A stretch of DNA of 64,000 nucleotides from NCBI GenBank assembly GCA_050299175.1, contig JBNKVM010000067.1:1-64000 (forward strand). Direction: 5' to 3'. The notes below the pieces were generated by a model, which worked only from the letters and a program-made list of their open reading frames with translations, was not told where the DNA came from and made no database searches. The translations under genes were made by a program, and so were the position numbers. Shown piece after piece: positions 16,531-25,171 of the stretch; positions within the stretch are counted from its first letter, which is position 1, and each line of letters opens with the position of its first letter. This DNA is from JAPHTQ01 sp050299175 (GTDB lineage: Bacteria > Pseudomonadota > Gammaproteobacteria > Thiohalomonadales > Thiohalomonadaceae).

Positions 16531-18342
16531 TCAGGCACTTTGTTTGATTTCATCCTTATGCAGCGCGGTGAACGCCGTTGCACCATCCCTGCCCATATAT
16601 TTCTGTAACACCCGCTCGTCGGTCTGACGCAGGTCGACCATAATCAGGCCGTCAATGCAGTCGTTGAAATCCCTGTCCACATTAAAGCCGAGTAGACGGC
16701 CACCAAGCTTGAGGTACTGCTTGATCAGGATCGGCACACCCTTCTCGCCGCTCTCCTGAATAGCCACCAGTTCGGAGACGTCATCGATCGACCCGATGCC
16801 CGCCAGTTCCGCCTGACGCCATACTGCACGCAGTTTGCCGCGATACGGCTTGCGTGGACGGATGTGGCGGCTCAATTCCGAGTCGTAGTTATTGGCTCGC
16901 AGGAAATCGATCAACAACTGCTGCGATACGGAACAGTAATCGTTACTGATACTGACCGGCCCGAACAGCACCGCATAGTGTGGGTGATTGGCGACGAACT
17001 GACCGATACCTTTCCACAACAGCATCAATGGCGCGAAGCTGCGCTGGTATTCAGGGCGGACAAACGAGCGGCCCAGTTCAATCGCAGGATTGATCGCCTT
17101 GAGTAGACGTTTGCTGTAACGGAACAACGAGTGGCTATAGAAACCTTTCTTGCCGTACTTCGCTACGATCTCATCGGCCAGGCCAAGGCGGTAGGCTCCG
17201 ACGACCTCACGGCTCTCTTCGTTCCAGATAAACAGGTGCAGATAGTAACTGTCGTAGAGATCGATATCAGTCGCCTTGCCGGTCCCTTCACCCACCTCAC
17301 GGAAAGTCACTTCACGCAGACGCCCCAGTTCCTGCAGCAGATAGGGAATCTGCGGTGCACGGGCGAAATAGACCTTGAGGCTACCGCTCTCGGCCAGTTG
17401 TTGCGGCTGCGGCAATGCAGCAACCTCATCGGCCATCAGTTGCGGTTCGAGAGCCTCGGCAATCGGCATCATCGCTCCGCTCTCCACTGCAACCGTCGCC
17501 TCACGTTTACTCTCGCTTGAACGGTTCAACATGTAGCTGTGCAGGCGCAGATATTTGGCAATTTCGTCGTCGCTACCGTTACTGGTAACGCGTTTGTTAC
17601 TGATCGGTTCGCCAACACGGAATTCGATCGCACGATTGCGCTTGTTGGCCAGTTCCCGCGGTAGCATCAGGCTGCGCAGCAGCGGATGGATTAAGCCCAG
17701 TGCGTGGAACAGGATACTGTTACGTCCACCGATATGCATAGGCACCACTTGTGCGCCGCTCTTGCGAATCATGCGGGCAATACTGGCATCCCATTTACCA
17801 TCGCGGATGGTGAAATTGCCCGGACGGAAACGGGAAACATCACCTGCGGGGAAAACCACCAGCAGGCCACCATCGTTCAACCAGCGCATCGCCTTACGCA
17901 AAGGCTTCAGGTTTTCACGGGTGGCACGGGCGTGACCGTAGGGATTAACGCCTATAAAGGTCTCGCTCAGCTCAGGGATACGTTTCAGCAGTCCGTTCGC
18001 CATAATGCGTACATCGGAACGCACCTGACGCAACAGCAAGGTCATAATGACCCCTTCGATACCGCCAAAGGGGTGGTTTGCTACCACAACTACAGGGCCA
18101 CTTTTCGGCACATTGGCCAGATCGCTATCGACGATGCGCGGCACCACATTCATATATTGCAGAGTCTGCGCGGCAAACTGGTCTGGCGTATCGGTCTCTT
18201 CCAGTTTTTCGTAACCACGCGCCAACCAGTCCAGACCGAGCAGACGTTCAACGATATTGAGCAGCGGAACTTTGACTACGCGCGGCAGCGAGGTCAGCAA
18301 CAAGTCATCGATGCGGAAGGGATTAAATTTTTTTGTCGACAT
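16531..18342 (-). CDS. Bifunctional acyltransferase, OlsF-like (ornithine lipid type)
   Basis: A 603-residue protein joining two acyltransferase domains. Residues about 80-290 are PlsC-like: VVVVANHPFGGIEG (H90 to E96, an HX5E version of the acyltransferase motif), GVNPYG and VFPAGDVSRFRPG. Residues about 325-560 resemble OlsB/haemolysin-type GNAT N-acyltransferases (YFARAPQ, DIDLYDSYYLHLFIWN, ELGRSFVRPEYQ). This order matches OlsF, which makes ornithine lipid by N- then O-acylation. A membrane-associated aminolipid synthase is inferred; the amino acid acylated is unproven. It is downstream of btuF on the same strand and ends at a terminator. Confidence 0.75.
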   Translation of the reverse strand: MSTKKFNPFRIDDLLLTSLPRVVKVPLLNIVERLLGLDWLARGYEKLEETDTPDQFAAQTLQYMNVVPRIVDSDLANVPKSGPVVVVANHPFGGIEGVIMTLLLRQVRSDVRIMANGLLKRIPELSETFIGVNPYGHARATRENLKPLRKAMRWLNDGGLLVVFPAGDVSRFRPGNFTIRDGKWDASIARMIRKSGAQVVPMHIGGRNSILFHALGLIHPLLRSLMLPRELANKRNRAIEFRVGEPISNKRVTSNGSDDEIAKYLRLHSYMLNRSSESKREATVAVESGAMMPIAEALEPQLMADEVAALPQPQQLAESGSLKVYFARAPQIPYLLQELGRLREVTFREVGEGTGKATDIDLYDSYYLHLFIWNEESREVVGAYRLGLADEIVAKYGKKGFYSHSLFRYSKRLLKAINPAIELGRSFVRPEYQRSFAPLMLLWKGIGQFVANHPHYAVLFGPVSISNDYCSVSQQLLIDFLRANNYDSELSRHIRPRKPYRGKLRAVWRQAELAGIGSIDDVSELVAIQESGEKGVPILIKQYLKLGGRLLGFNVDRDFNDCIDGLIMVDLRQTDERVLQKYMGRDGATAFTALHKDEIKQSA

Positions 18343-18445
18343 GCTTCATACCCAGGTTGTTTGCACACTTGGGCATGAATCTATGTGAGTTGTGTGAAAC
18401 GACGGCGACAGATCGATGACGGATTTATGACGAGCGCATCAGTTG

Positions 18446-19327
18446 TTAATTTCGGTTGGCATCCTTAATAAACACGCACATCTGTTTTGCCCCCTGTAAC
18501 AGTCGGGGGGTTGCTCGCTGTAACAGGTCTGGAGAAATAGAGCGCAATTCGCCGTTACGCACCGCCTTGATACTGTCCCAGTTGCGCCACTCATCGAGCC
18601 ACTCGGGACGCTCCTCGGCCATACCGCTGGCGATGATGAGTTGAGGATTGGCGGTAATCACTGCCTCTTCGGAAATGGTCGGCGTCAACGCGGTCAGATC
18701 GGCAAAGACATTCTCGCCACCGCAAAGGGTAATCACATCGCTGATCAGGTGCTGGCCGTTGACCGTCATCAGCGGGCGATTCCATATCTGGTAGAAAACC
18801 CGTAATGGTGGCTTGCCCAGATTGCTCTTGCGTAACTGCTCCAGGGTAGCGGTAAAGGCGGCCGCCTGGGCGATACCCTTGTCCGCATGGCCGGTCAATC
18901 GGCCCAGGTTACGCAGTCCCACCGCAATATCGGGCAGATGGTGCGGCTCGCTACGATAGAGCTTCAACCCCAACTCCTCTATCTTTTCCAGCAGGCGACC
19001 ATCATTACCGCCTTCCCAGCCCACCACCAGATCGGGCTTCAGCTGAAGCAGTGCTTCCAGATCGATATTGCCGTAGCCGCCGACACGGGGCAGCTTCTTC
19101 GCCGCCTCGGGATAGTTACTGTAGGCCACCGCACCGACCATCTGCGGCCCGGCGCCGACAGCGTACAGTTGCTCAGTGATATGAGGTGCCAGGCTGACAA
19201 TGCGCTGCGCGGGCTGGGTCAGGATCACGGCTCGCCCGGCTTCGTCGGTCACCTCGATGACCTCGGCCCTTAGCGGCAGACTCAACAGCAGTAAAACTCC
19301 GGTAAATAACAGCGCGAATCGCGACAC
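18446..19327 (-). CDS. btuF: Cobalamin-binding periplasmic protein
   Basis: Periplasmic component of the B12 ABC importer, 293 residues. The GTG at 19327 has GGAG eight bases upstream and is followed by a signal peptide (FALLFTGVLLLLSLPLRA). The frame runs on to 19516, but that extension is encoded by the repeat and is not believed. BtuF landmarks are RIVSLAPHITEQLYAVGAG, SNYPEAAKKLPRVGGYGNID, LKPDLVVGWEGGND, QIWNRPLMTVNGQHLISDVI and a late IIASGM. It probably delivers to BtuCD at 8.6-10.3 kb. It is divergent from cobQ. Confidence 0.88.
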   Translation of the reverse strand: MSRFALLFTGVLLLLSLPLRAEVIEVTDEAGRAVILTQPAQRIVSLAPHITEQLYAVGAGPQMVGAVAYSNYPEAAKKLPRVGGYGNIDLEALLQLKPDLVVGWEGGNDGRLLEKIEELGLKLYRSEPHHLPDIAVGLRNLGRLTGHADKGIAQAAAFTATLEQLRKSNLGKPPLRVFYQIWNRPLMTVNGQHLISDVITLCGGENVFADLTALTPTISEEAVITANPQLIIASGMAEERPEWLDEWRNWDSIKAVRNGELRSISPDLLQRATPRLLQGAKQMCVFIKDANRN

Positions 19328-19363
19328 AGACCGTTCTCCAGAACATTTGTAAGACTGGTGGAA

Positions 19364-19503
19364 GAGTACCTCTAAAGATTCAATCAAGTCGATGAGTGCA
19401 AGGCGGAAAGCAACGAAAAAGCGCAGTTTACATAGAGTAAATGAGCATTTTGAGGCGCTTTCCAACGCCGCAATCGCGGCTTGAGTGGATTTTTCAGGTG
19501 CTC
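19364..19503 (+). repeat. Dispersed terminal-inverted-repeat element, copy 2
   Basis: Same element and orientation as 15539-15679, with a few substitutions and slightly eroded ends (GAGTACCTCTAAAGATT and GATTTTTCAGGTGCTC). It lies between the divergent btuF and cobQ genes and adds a spurious 63-codon extension to the btuF frame. Confidence 0.85.
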
Positions 19504-19552
19504 GAAAGTTTATCATTTCATTGCTCCCCCTTTATCGCTACCATCCCAGCCC

Positions 19553-21004
19553 ATGAACAAAACCCTCATGATTCAGGGCACCGCCTCCGATGCTGGCAAA
19601 AGCACCGTCGTCGCCGGGTTATGCCGCCTGTTCCAGCGCCGCGGCATCCGCGTGGCGCCATTCAAACCGCAGAATATGGCTCTCAACAGTGCGGTCACCA
19701 CAGACGGCGGCGAGATCGGTCGTGCCCAGGCGGTACAGGCCCAGGCCGCCGGGCTGGAGCCGCATACCGACATGAACCCGGTGCTACTCAAACCGGCCAG
19801 CGACACCGGCGCACAGGTTATTATCCATGGCAAGGCCCTGAGCCAGATGGAGGCACAGGACTACCACGCCTATAAACGCACCGCGATGCAGGCAGTACTC
19901 GACTCTCATGAACGTCTCAACGCACAGTATGAGCGCGTCATCGTCGAGGGCGCTGGCAGCCCGGCGGAGATCAATCTGCGCGAAGGCGACATCGCCAACA
20001 TGGGCTACGCCGAAGCGGTGGACTGTCCGGTGATCCTGGTGGCCGACATTGACAAGGGCGGCGTTTTCGCCCAGATCGTCGGCACTCTGGAACTGCTCTC
20101 CGCCAGTGAACGCGCACGCATCAAAGGCTTCATCATCAACCGCTTTCGTGGTGACATCGCCCTGCTGCAACCCGGCCTCGACTGGCTGGAACAGAAAACT
20201 GGTAAACCGGTATTCGGCGTGCTGCCCTACCTGCACGGCCTCCACCTGGAAGCGGAAGATGCCCTGCCTCGTGAGACCAACAATCAGGATGCATCGTTCC
20301 GTATCACCGTTCCCGTCTTGCCGCAGATCAGCAACCATACCGACCTTGACCCACTGCGCCACCATCCCGGTGTCACAGTCACCTTCATCCCGCCCGATGA
20401 CACACCGCCGCCCGCCGATCTGGTGATCCTGCCCGGCAGCAAGAATGTCCGTGCCGATCTGGCCTGGCTGCAGCAACAGGGCTGGGGAGACTACCTGCAA
20501 CGGCATTTGCGTTACGGCGGTAAGGTGATCGGCATCTGTGGTGGTTTCCAGATGCTGGGCGAAGCGATCCACGATCCGCGGGGGCTGGAGGACACACCGG
20601 GTAGTATCGAGGGCCTCAGCCTGCTACCTATGCAAACCACTCTGGAAGAGGAAAAACAACTTCGGCGCGTCAGCGGCCAGTTAACTCTGGGTGATGTGCC
20701 TATAGAAGGCTACGAAATCCATATGGGCATCAGCGAAGGCGCGGCATTGCAACGTCCCGCAGTACAACTTGGCAATGCCACTGACGGGGCCATCAGTGCA
20801 GACAACCAGATCCTCGGCACCTACCTCCACGGCCTGTTCGAGCGGCAGGAGGCGTGTAACACCCTGCTCCGCTGGGCAGGTTTGAAGGAACAACAGGCTA
20901 TCGACTACCGCAGACTGCGCGAGCAGGAGATTGACCGACTGGCCGATGGCATGGAACAACATCTGGATATGGAACAAATCGAAGTACTGTGCTTCGGCAC
21001 CTGA
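19553..21004 (+). CDS. cobQ: Cobyric acid synthase
   Basis: Amidates adenosylcobyrinic a,c-diamide at four side chains to give adenosylcobyric acid, using glutamine and ATP. The N-terminal P-loop-like GTASDAGKSTVVAGLCRLF and PFKPQNMALNS are family marks. The C-terminal glutamine amidotransferase domain has the nucleophile Cys in VIGICGGFQMLG and His in GYEIHMG. The ATG at 19553 gives 483 residues, normal for CobQ/CbiP. No riboswitch precedes it. Upstream corrin-ring genes are absent from the window. Confidence 0.95.
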   Translation: MNKTLMIQGTASDAGKSTVVAGLCRLFQRRGIRVAPFKPQNMALNSAVTTDGGEIGRAQAVQAQAAGLEPHTDMNPVLLKPASDTGAQVIIHGKALSQMEAQDYHAYKRTAMQAVLDSHERLNAQYERVIVEGAGSPAEINLREGDIANMGYAEAVDCPVILVADIDKGGVFAQIVGTLELLSASERARIKGFIINRFRGDIALLQPGLDWLEQKTGKPVFGVLPYLHGLHLEAEDALPRETNNQDASFRITVPVLPQISNHTDLDPLRHHPGVTVTFIPPDDTPPPADLVILPGSKNVRADLAWLQQQGWGDYLQRHLRYGGKVIGICGGFQMLGEAIHDPRGLEDTPGSIEGLSLLPMQTTLEEEKQLRRVSGQLTLGDVPIEGYEIHMGISEGAALQRPAVQLGNATDGAISADNQILGTYLHGLFERQEACNTLLRWAGLKEQQAIDYRRLREQEIDRLADGMEQHLDMEQIEVLCFGT

Positions 21005-21026
21005 TGGGCTGAGACCAGCAAGATAG

Positions 21027-22511
21027 CTACTCTCCAACAATTGTCAGCGACATCGTTGCCAAATTTTGACTGACTTCGTCACGTTTGATCTTACCCAGTT
21101 CTGTTTTCGGAATAGCATCCACCACGGCAAAGCGGGTGGGTGCCTTGTAGAATTCAAGCCGTTCGATACAGTGAGCATGCAACCTTTCTGCCAGATTTTC
21201 ATGCTCTGCATCCAGGGTGGGCACCACAGCGGCGGCAACCCGCTGATGAGTCCTTGGATCGGGCAGCCCGACCACGGCGCAATCGACTACTTCCGGATGT
21301 TTCAGTAACACATCCTCCATCTCTCGCGGCAGGCAATCCAGACCATCGACACGAATATTTTCCTTTAGACGGCCATGAATGGTGAGAAAGCCTTCGTTAT
21401 CGAGACTCCCCAGGTCACCACTGCGAAACCAGCCGTTAGCATCGAAGCCGTGCTTATCCATCTGCCAATATCCACTCATGACATTGGGCCCCTTGATCAA
21501 TACCTCACCCACTCCCTCATCACCGGGATTACCGATACCAATGGTCACGCCAGGACTTGGACGACCTGCCGTAGCAATCTTGCTTTTATCATCGTTGTAA
21601 CAATGGTGCACACTGCGACTCGCTTCAGTAAGACCGTAATAAGTATAAAAGCGGGTATCAGGAAGTAGCTGCATGAGCTCCCGTACCAGTTCCTCGCGCA
21701 TGGGAGTAACATTGGCCAGCAGATAGCGCAGGTGACGTCCTTTATCACGCAATGCCTCACGATGATTTTCAACGAGACGAGCAAGCATGCCAGGCGTTGA
21801 AAGAAAGCCTGTGATTTTCTCACTCTCTACCGTGTCCAGCATGTGACACATATCATCATCGTCCATGGCACCGAAGAAATAAGGTAAGAGGATAACGGGA
21901 TTGCCTAACATGAGATTGGCATGAAAATGCCCCAAGCCACCCGTTGAACCTAATGGCATAACAATTATTTCTCGATCATTTTCAGTAATATCGGCCATCT
22001 CAATCAGCGTGCGAGTGACGAAAGTAACGTTCTCTTGTGTGGTCATTACCGCTTTGGGGGTTCCCGTTGTGCCACTGGTGAACATCATGTAAGCCACAGG
22101 ATGACGACGCCCCAACCAAGTAGGAAGAAGATCCTGTACTTCTGCCTCGCTGTAACAAAATACACCACATGGGAGTTCTGTATCCTGCAGTAACTCCCCA
22201 TCGGTAATCACCAAACCGGCTCCTGTATGTTGTGCGGCAAAAGCCACGAACGCAGGTTTGCGCTGGGGATAAAGGTGTACCGGTATCGCCCCAAGAATCA
22301 TGACTGCCAGATAAGCAGTGAGATGCCTGCTGCGACGATCGATATAGAGCACCACGCGGTCGCCATAACCAATCCCTTCGGCGCTTAACCGCGTTGCCAG
22401 TCGAGTAGCCAGCTCGAATAACTCGCCGAAACTTAATGTTTCTGCTCCTTCACGCAGAAACGGAACATTGGATTGTGCACGGGCATGTTGCTCAAGGTAA
22501 TCGAGAATCAT
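21027..22511 (-). CDS. AMP-forming ligase (ANL superfamily), substrate unknown
   Basis: A 494-residue acyl-adenylate-forming enzyme. The P-loop is TSGTTGTPK (145-153), with YGLTEAS, RSGDLG and a C-terminal KTELGKIKRD containing the expected catalytic Lys (about K474). There is no carrier-protein or condensation domain, so it is a free-standing ligase that either charges CoA or an external carrier, or forms an amide. Its ATG overlaps the racemase-like stop in an ATGA, placing it last in a four- or five-gene operon. The substrate may be the product of the upstream enzymes. It converges with cobQ. Confidence 0.85.
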   Translation of the reverse strand: MILDYLEQHARAQSNVPFLREGAETLSFGELFELATRLATRLSAEGIGYGDRVVLYIDRRSRHLTAYLAVMILGAIPVHLYPQRKPAFVAFAAQHTGAGLVITDGELLQDTELPCGVFCYSEAEVQDLLPTWLGRRHPVAYMMFTSGTTGTPKAVMTTQENVTFVTRTLIEMADITENDREIIVMPLGSTGGLGHFHANLMLGNPVILLPYFFGAMDDDDMCHMLDTVESEKITGFLSTPGMLARLVENHREALRDKGRHLRYLLANVTPMREELVRELMQLLPDTRFYTYYGLTEASRSVHHCYNDDKSKIATAGRPSPGVTIGIGNPGDEGVGEVLIKGPNVMSGYWQMDKHGFDANGWFRSGDLGSLDNEGFLTIHGRLKENIRVDGLDCLPREMEDVLLKHPEVVDCAVVGLPDPRTHQRVAAAVVPTLDAEHENLAERLHAHCIERLEFYKAPTRFAVVDAIPKTELGKIKRDEVSQNLATMSLTIVGE

Positions 22512-23419
22512 CGAGTATGGTCCAGTGAAATGGAATCGAGTGTTTCGGACACCGGATCAATAACCGATGTATTACGTAAATAAGCACGACAAGATTCGCT
22601 ACCCTTTTCACGCAGAGCGGCAAGAAGAATAGGTATTTCCGTGCAACCAGCAAGCAATACATCTGGCGGTTCCACGCGGTTGGCAAGGCGACGCAACAAT
22701 TCTCTACCAGCACCCAGCATGATTGCTTCATCGCCGCCCTTCACGCCACGCACAATTGCCTTTTGTAATAAACGATGCTCTTCCATATCGGGCAATTGCC
22801 AGTGCAATCCTGCTTCAGCAGCCGCGCGGGTATAGAGACCACTAAGCCGACCACCTTCAGTGGTCAGTAACATCAGGCAGCGAGGCGAGAGGCGTCCAGC
22901 AGCGGTAATGGCTGCACTGGGTAAGGAGTGGATTCGAATACCTTCCTGTAGGCGCTGGGCCAGGCGCGGCAAATAATGATGAGCGGTATTACACAACATC
23001 ACCATTTCAGCACTCTTACGTCCATGGGGTAAAAAACGTGCGAAAACATCACCCAGACCGTCGACTAATGCCGCAGCAACAGAACCGTCACCGCGAACTT
23101 CAGCCTCTATGGCCCTGGTTCGACACGGTAGACGACAGGCCTGGTGTAATACGATTTCACGTTGTGGATTACGAGCATGGGCCCGAATAAATCCATCCAA
23201 ACCAGCCAGTGGCCCCATGCCACCGAGTAGCAACAACGGGTTGCCATGTGGCTGTGGTGGAAGATAGTGAAGCGTCACATTTGGGTGACGCTGATCCTTC
23301 GCAAGAACACCAGCATGGTATGAACGTTCACGCCAATGGTGACGCTGTTCGTCAATCCAGTCAGTTGCCGCTTTGGATGTTGAACAGCGGTGGACCTGCT
23401 CAGTGAAGGGCATCGACAC
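22508..23419 (-). CDS. Aspartate/glutamate racemase family protein
   Basis: A 303-residue member of the Asp/Glu/hydantoin racemase superfamily. The two catalytic-type cysteines are C143 in MLCNTAHHY and C259 in LAGCTEIP; LLLLGGMGPLAGLDGF marks the first strand-loop. Relatives racemise acidic amino acids, or act as decarboxylases or isomerases with the same two-Cys site. An N-terminal extension of about 60 residues is longer than usual. The GTG at 23419 (or ATG at 23413) lies inside the 3' end of the diiron-protein gene, and the stop overlaps the ligase start, so translation is probably coupled on both sides. Confidence 0.8.
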   Translation of the reverse strand: MSMPFTEQVHRCSTSKAATDWIDEQRHHWRERSYHAGVLAKDQRHPNVTLHYLPPQPHGNPLLLLGGMGPLAGLDGFIRAHARNPQREIVLHQACRLPCRTRAIEAEVRGDGSVAAALVDGLGDVFARFLPHGRKSAEMVMLCNTAHHYLPRLAQRLQEGIRIHSLPSAAITAAGRLSPRCLMLLTTEGGRLSGLYTRAAAEAGLHWQLPDMEEHRLLQKAIVRGVKGGDEAIMLGAGRELLRRLANRVEPPDVLLAGCTEIPILLAALREKGSESCRAYLRNTSVIDPVSETLDSISLDHTR

Positions 23420-24215
23420 GCCGTTGCAGTGCTTCCATTACCGCACCTGACCGATCCAGATACTCATCAAACAACTTCTCGGCGTCTCTCTGGGAGGTAC
23501 TTTTCCCTGACGCATTATTGTAGTGATCGAGTGCCGTCACCACACTGTTGAAATGTGCTTCTTCGACATTACTATCAACATGACAGCGAATATAGATACC
23601 CAGGCGACGCGCCTCATCACTATCATGACCGAGGCGTTCAAGAAGACCTTCAAAAGGAAGCATCGCGCTGGAGTACTCACCATGATTATAAATCTCTGAG
23701 AACATGTTAGTAAGCAGTCCTGTCTCAACTGGTGCGTAAACCATCTGATCATATATCCACTCCTGAAACTCTGCTGCTTCAGGAATGTTGTATGCATCGC
23801 AACGCCAACCGTCATCACCACAAACAGCGCCGGCCAGGTCGTCAAACAATTTAGTGTGAGTGCGCAGCTCAGGAGTATCAACGCTAAGATCCTCATGGCT
23901 GGTTGCAGCATTGCGAGTCGCCGCCATGAAATAGTGATCACGAGTTTGTACAGCATCTTCCGCTACGGCAAGTTTGTGCAAGCGGCAGGTAAGTCCATAG
24001 ATAGGAAGCATCTTGAGATGAGTACTGTGCCACGACCGCATAAAGGTACGTGAAGCTTCTATGCTGGGCAGGTAAGCAGTAAAGTTCTCAAAGGCATGTT
24101 CAACTTTTTCCAAAGAGGGCCTGGCACGTTCAAAACTATTGGCAAGGGCATTCTGCAAATGGGGATTCGTAACGGTTTCAATAACCGGACTCACAGCGGC
24201 ATGAATTGATGACAT
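23400..24215 (-). CDS. Haem-oxygenase-like diiron protein (candidate oxygenase)
   Basis: A 271-residue all-helical protein that I place, at moderate confidence, in the haem-oxygenase-like diiron oxidase/oxygenase (HDO) group, which includes SznF, BesC and UndA. Possible ligands are D113 and H120 (DTPELRTH), E174 (MFSEIYNHGEY), and H212, D214, E218, E219 and H221 in CHVDSNVEEAH. The usual HxxxDxxH helix is altered, so the metal site may differ. AAGGAG precedes the ATG by seven bases. HDO members perform N-oxygenation, C-C cleavage or desaturation of amino or fatty acids. TenA-like or non-catalytic helical proteins remain alternatives. Confidence 0.6.
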   Translation of the reverse strand: MSSIHAAVSPVIETVTNPHLQNALANSFERARPSLEKVEHAFENFTAYLPSIEASRTFMRSWHSTHLKMLPIYGLTCRLHKLAVAEDAVQTRDHYFMAATRNAATSHEDLSVDTPELRTHTKLFDDLAGAVCGDDGWRCDAYNIPEAAEFQEWIYDQMVYAPVETGLLTNMFSEIYNHGEYSSAMLPFEGLLERLGHDSDEARRLGIYIRCHVDSNVEEAHFNSVVTALDHYNNASGKSTSQRDAEKLFDEYLDRSGAVMEALQRRVDALH

Positions 24216-24232
24216 TGATATACTCCTTGTGC

Positions 24233-25171
24233 TCAGATAAAAACAGGGTGAAAGAGTTGTGCGGCAATGAACGAGAGAATTTCATCCATCACTTCGTTAT
24301 CACGCTCTCCCAGGATGGTCAGATTACGATTCTGTGGATACCCCCAGCGATTTAACGTAGCCGCCGCATAACCGGGCTGCTTACCTTCCTCCAGGGGTGA
24401 CTTGGTTACCGCATCCCACAGCACCACTGACGGCACTCCCAGGGCTGTGGCTGCATGAGCTGGTCCTGTATCAAAACCTACGTAGGCATCGGCCGCCCAA
24501 AGCAGGGCAAAAAGTTCACGTAAATTAGTGACCGGTTGATCCAGTGGTAAAGGCTTTGGGTTATCGCCTCCACCAACAGCGAAAAGACCGACCCGCCCTT
24601 CAATCGCAGCAATCAACTCCTGCCAACGTTCCAGATACCATGGGGAATCCGTAGCAGATGAGGAGCGACCATAGGGGCATAGACAAACCAGCGGACGAGG
24701 AAGATGGGCAAGACGTTCCAGCGCGGCATTCTGCTCTGCTGCGGAGAGATAGAGATCACCGCGCAAAGGCATATCGAATTTACGGCGCAATCCGTGTGCC
24801 GCCAGATAATTGTCAATAAAGTGACCGATCTGCGGGAAATTATGCGACTCACGACTGACTTCCCACATTAGATGCGGATCGAGTGTGCGTCCATCGACAA
24901 TTTCTTCGATATAAGGGTTGTGCTCCCACATAGGGTATGAGGGACCATCAATCGGGGTGTTATTCCAGGTATCGTAGGGCGCTGTAAGTAGCTGTAGTGG
25001 TCTCCCCAGGCGACGTGCGGTCAATTTCACAACCGGCGTAAGACAGATCAGACTGCCAATGCCGAGCCTGTTGCCGACCGCAAGATCGCAGCCGCTCAGT
25101 TCAATAGCGCGATGCGTATGAAATAGTGGCGGCGTTTCCAACAGTCCAGCGCTCAGTGGTGCACGACTCAC
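24233..25171 (-). CDS. Glycosyltransferase family 9-like protein
   Basis: A 312-residue protein resembling heptosyltransferases of family GT9. The N-terminal GNRLGIGSLICLTPVVK corresponds to the acceptor-side loop, and YVGFDTGPAHAATALGVPSV is the nucleotide-sugar-binding signature. It has no membrane segment. It is not next to lipopolysaccharide genes; instead it sits 17 bases before the diiron-protein gene. The GTG start lies in a GTGA overlap with the end of a 76-codon open frame and has no good ribosome binding site of its own. A role in glycosylating the operon's product is an inference. Confidence 0.7.
   Translation of the reverse strand: MSRAPLSAGLLETPPLFHTHRAIELSGCDLAVGNRLGIGSLICLTPVVKLTARRLGRPLQLLTAPYDTWNNTPIDGPSYPMWEHNPYIEEIVDGRTLDPHLMWEVSRESHNFPQIGHFIDNYLAAHGLRRKFDMPLRGDLYLSAAEQNAALERLAHLPRPLVCLCPYGRSSSATDSPWYLERWQELIAAIEGRVGLFAVGGGDNPKPLPLDQPVTNLRELFALLWAADAYVGFDTGPAHAATALGVPSVVLWDAVTKSPLEEGKQPGYAAATLNRWGYPQNRNLTILGERDNEVMDEILSFIAAQLFHPVFI

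Noticed and set aside
19328..19516. N-terminal extension of btuF (63 codons)
   Set aside because: Encoded mostly by the dispersed repeat; the GTG at 19327 has a good ribosome binding site and leads straight into a signal peptide.
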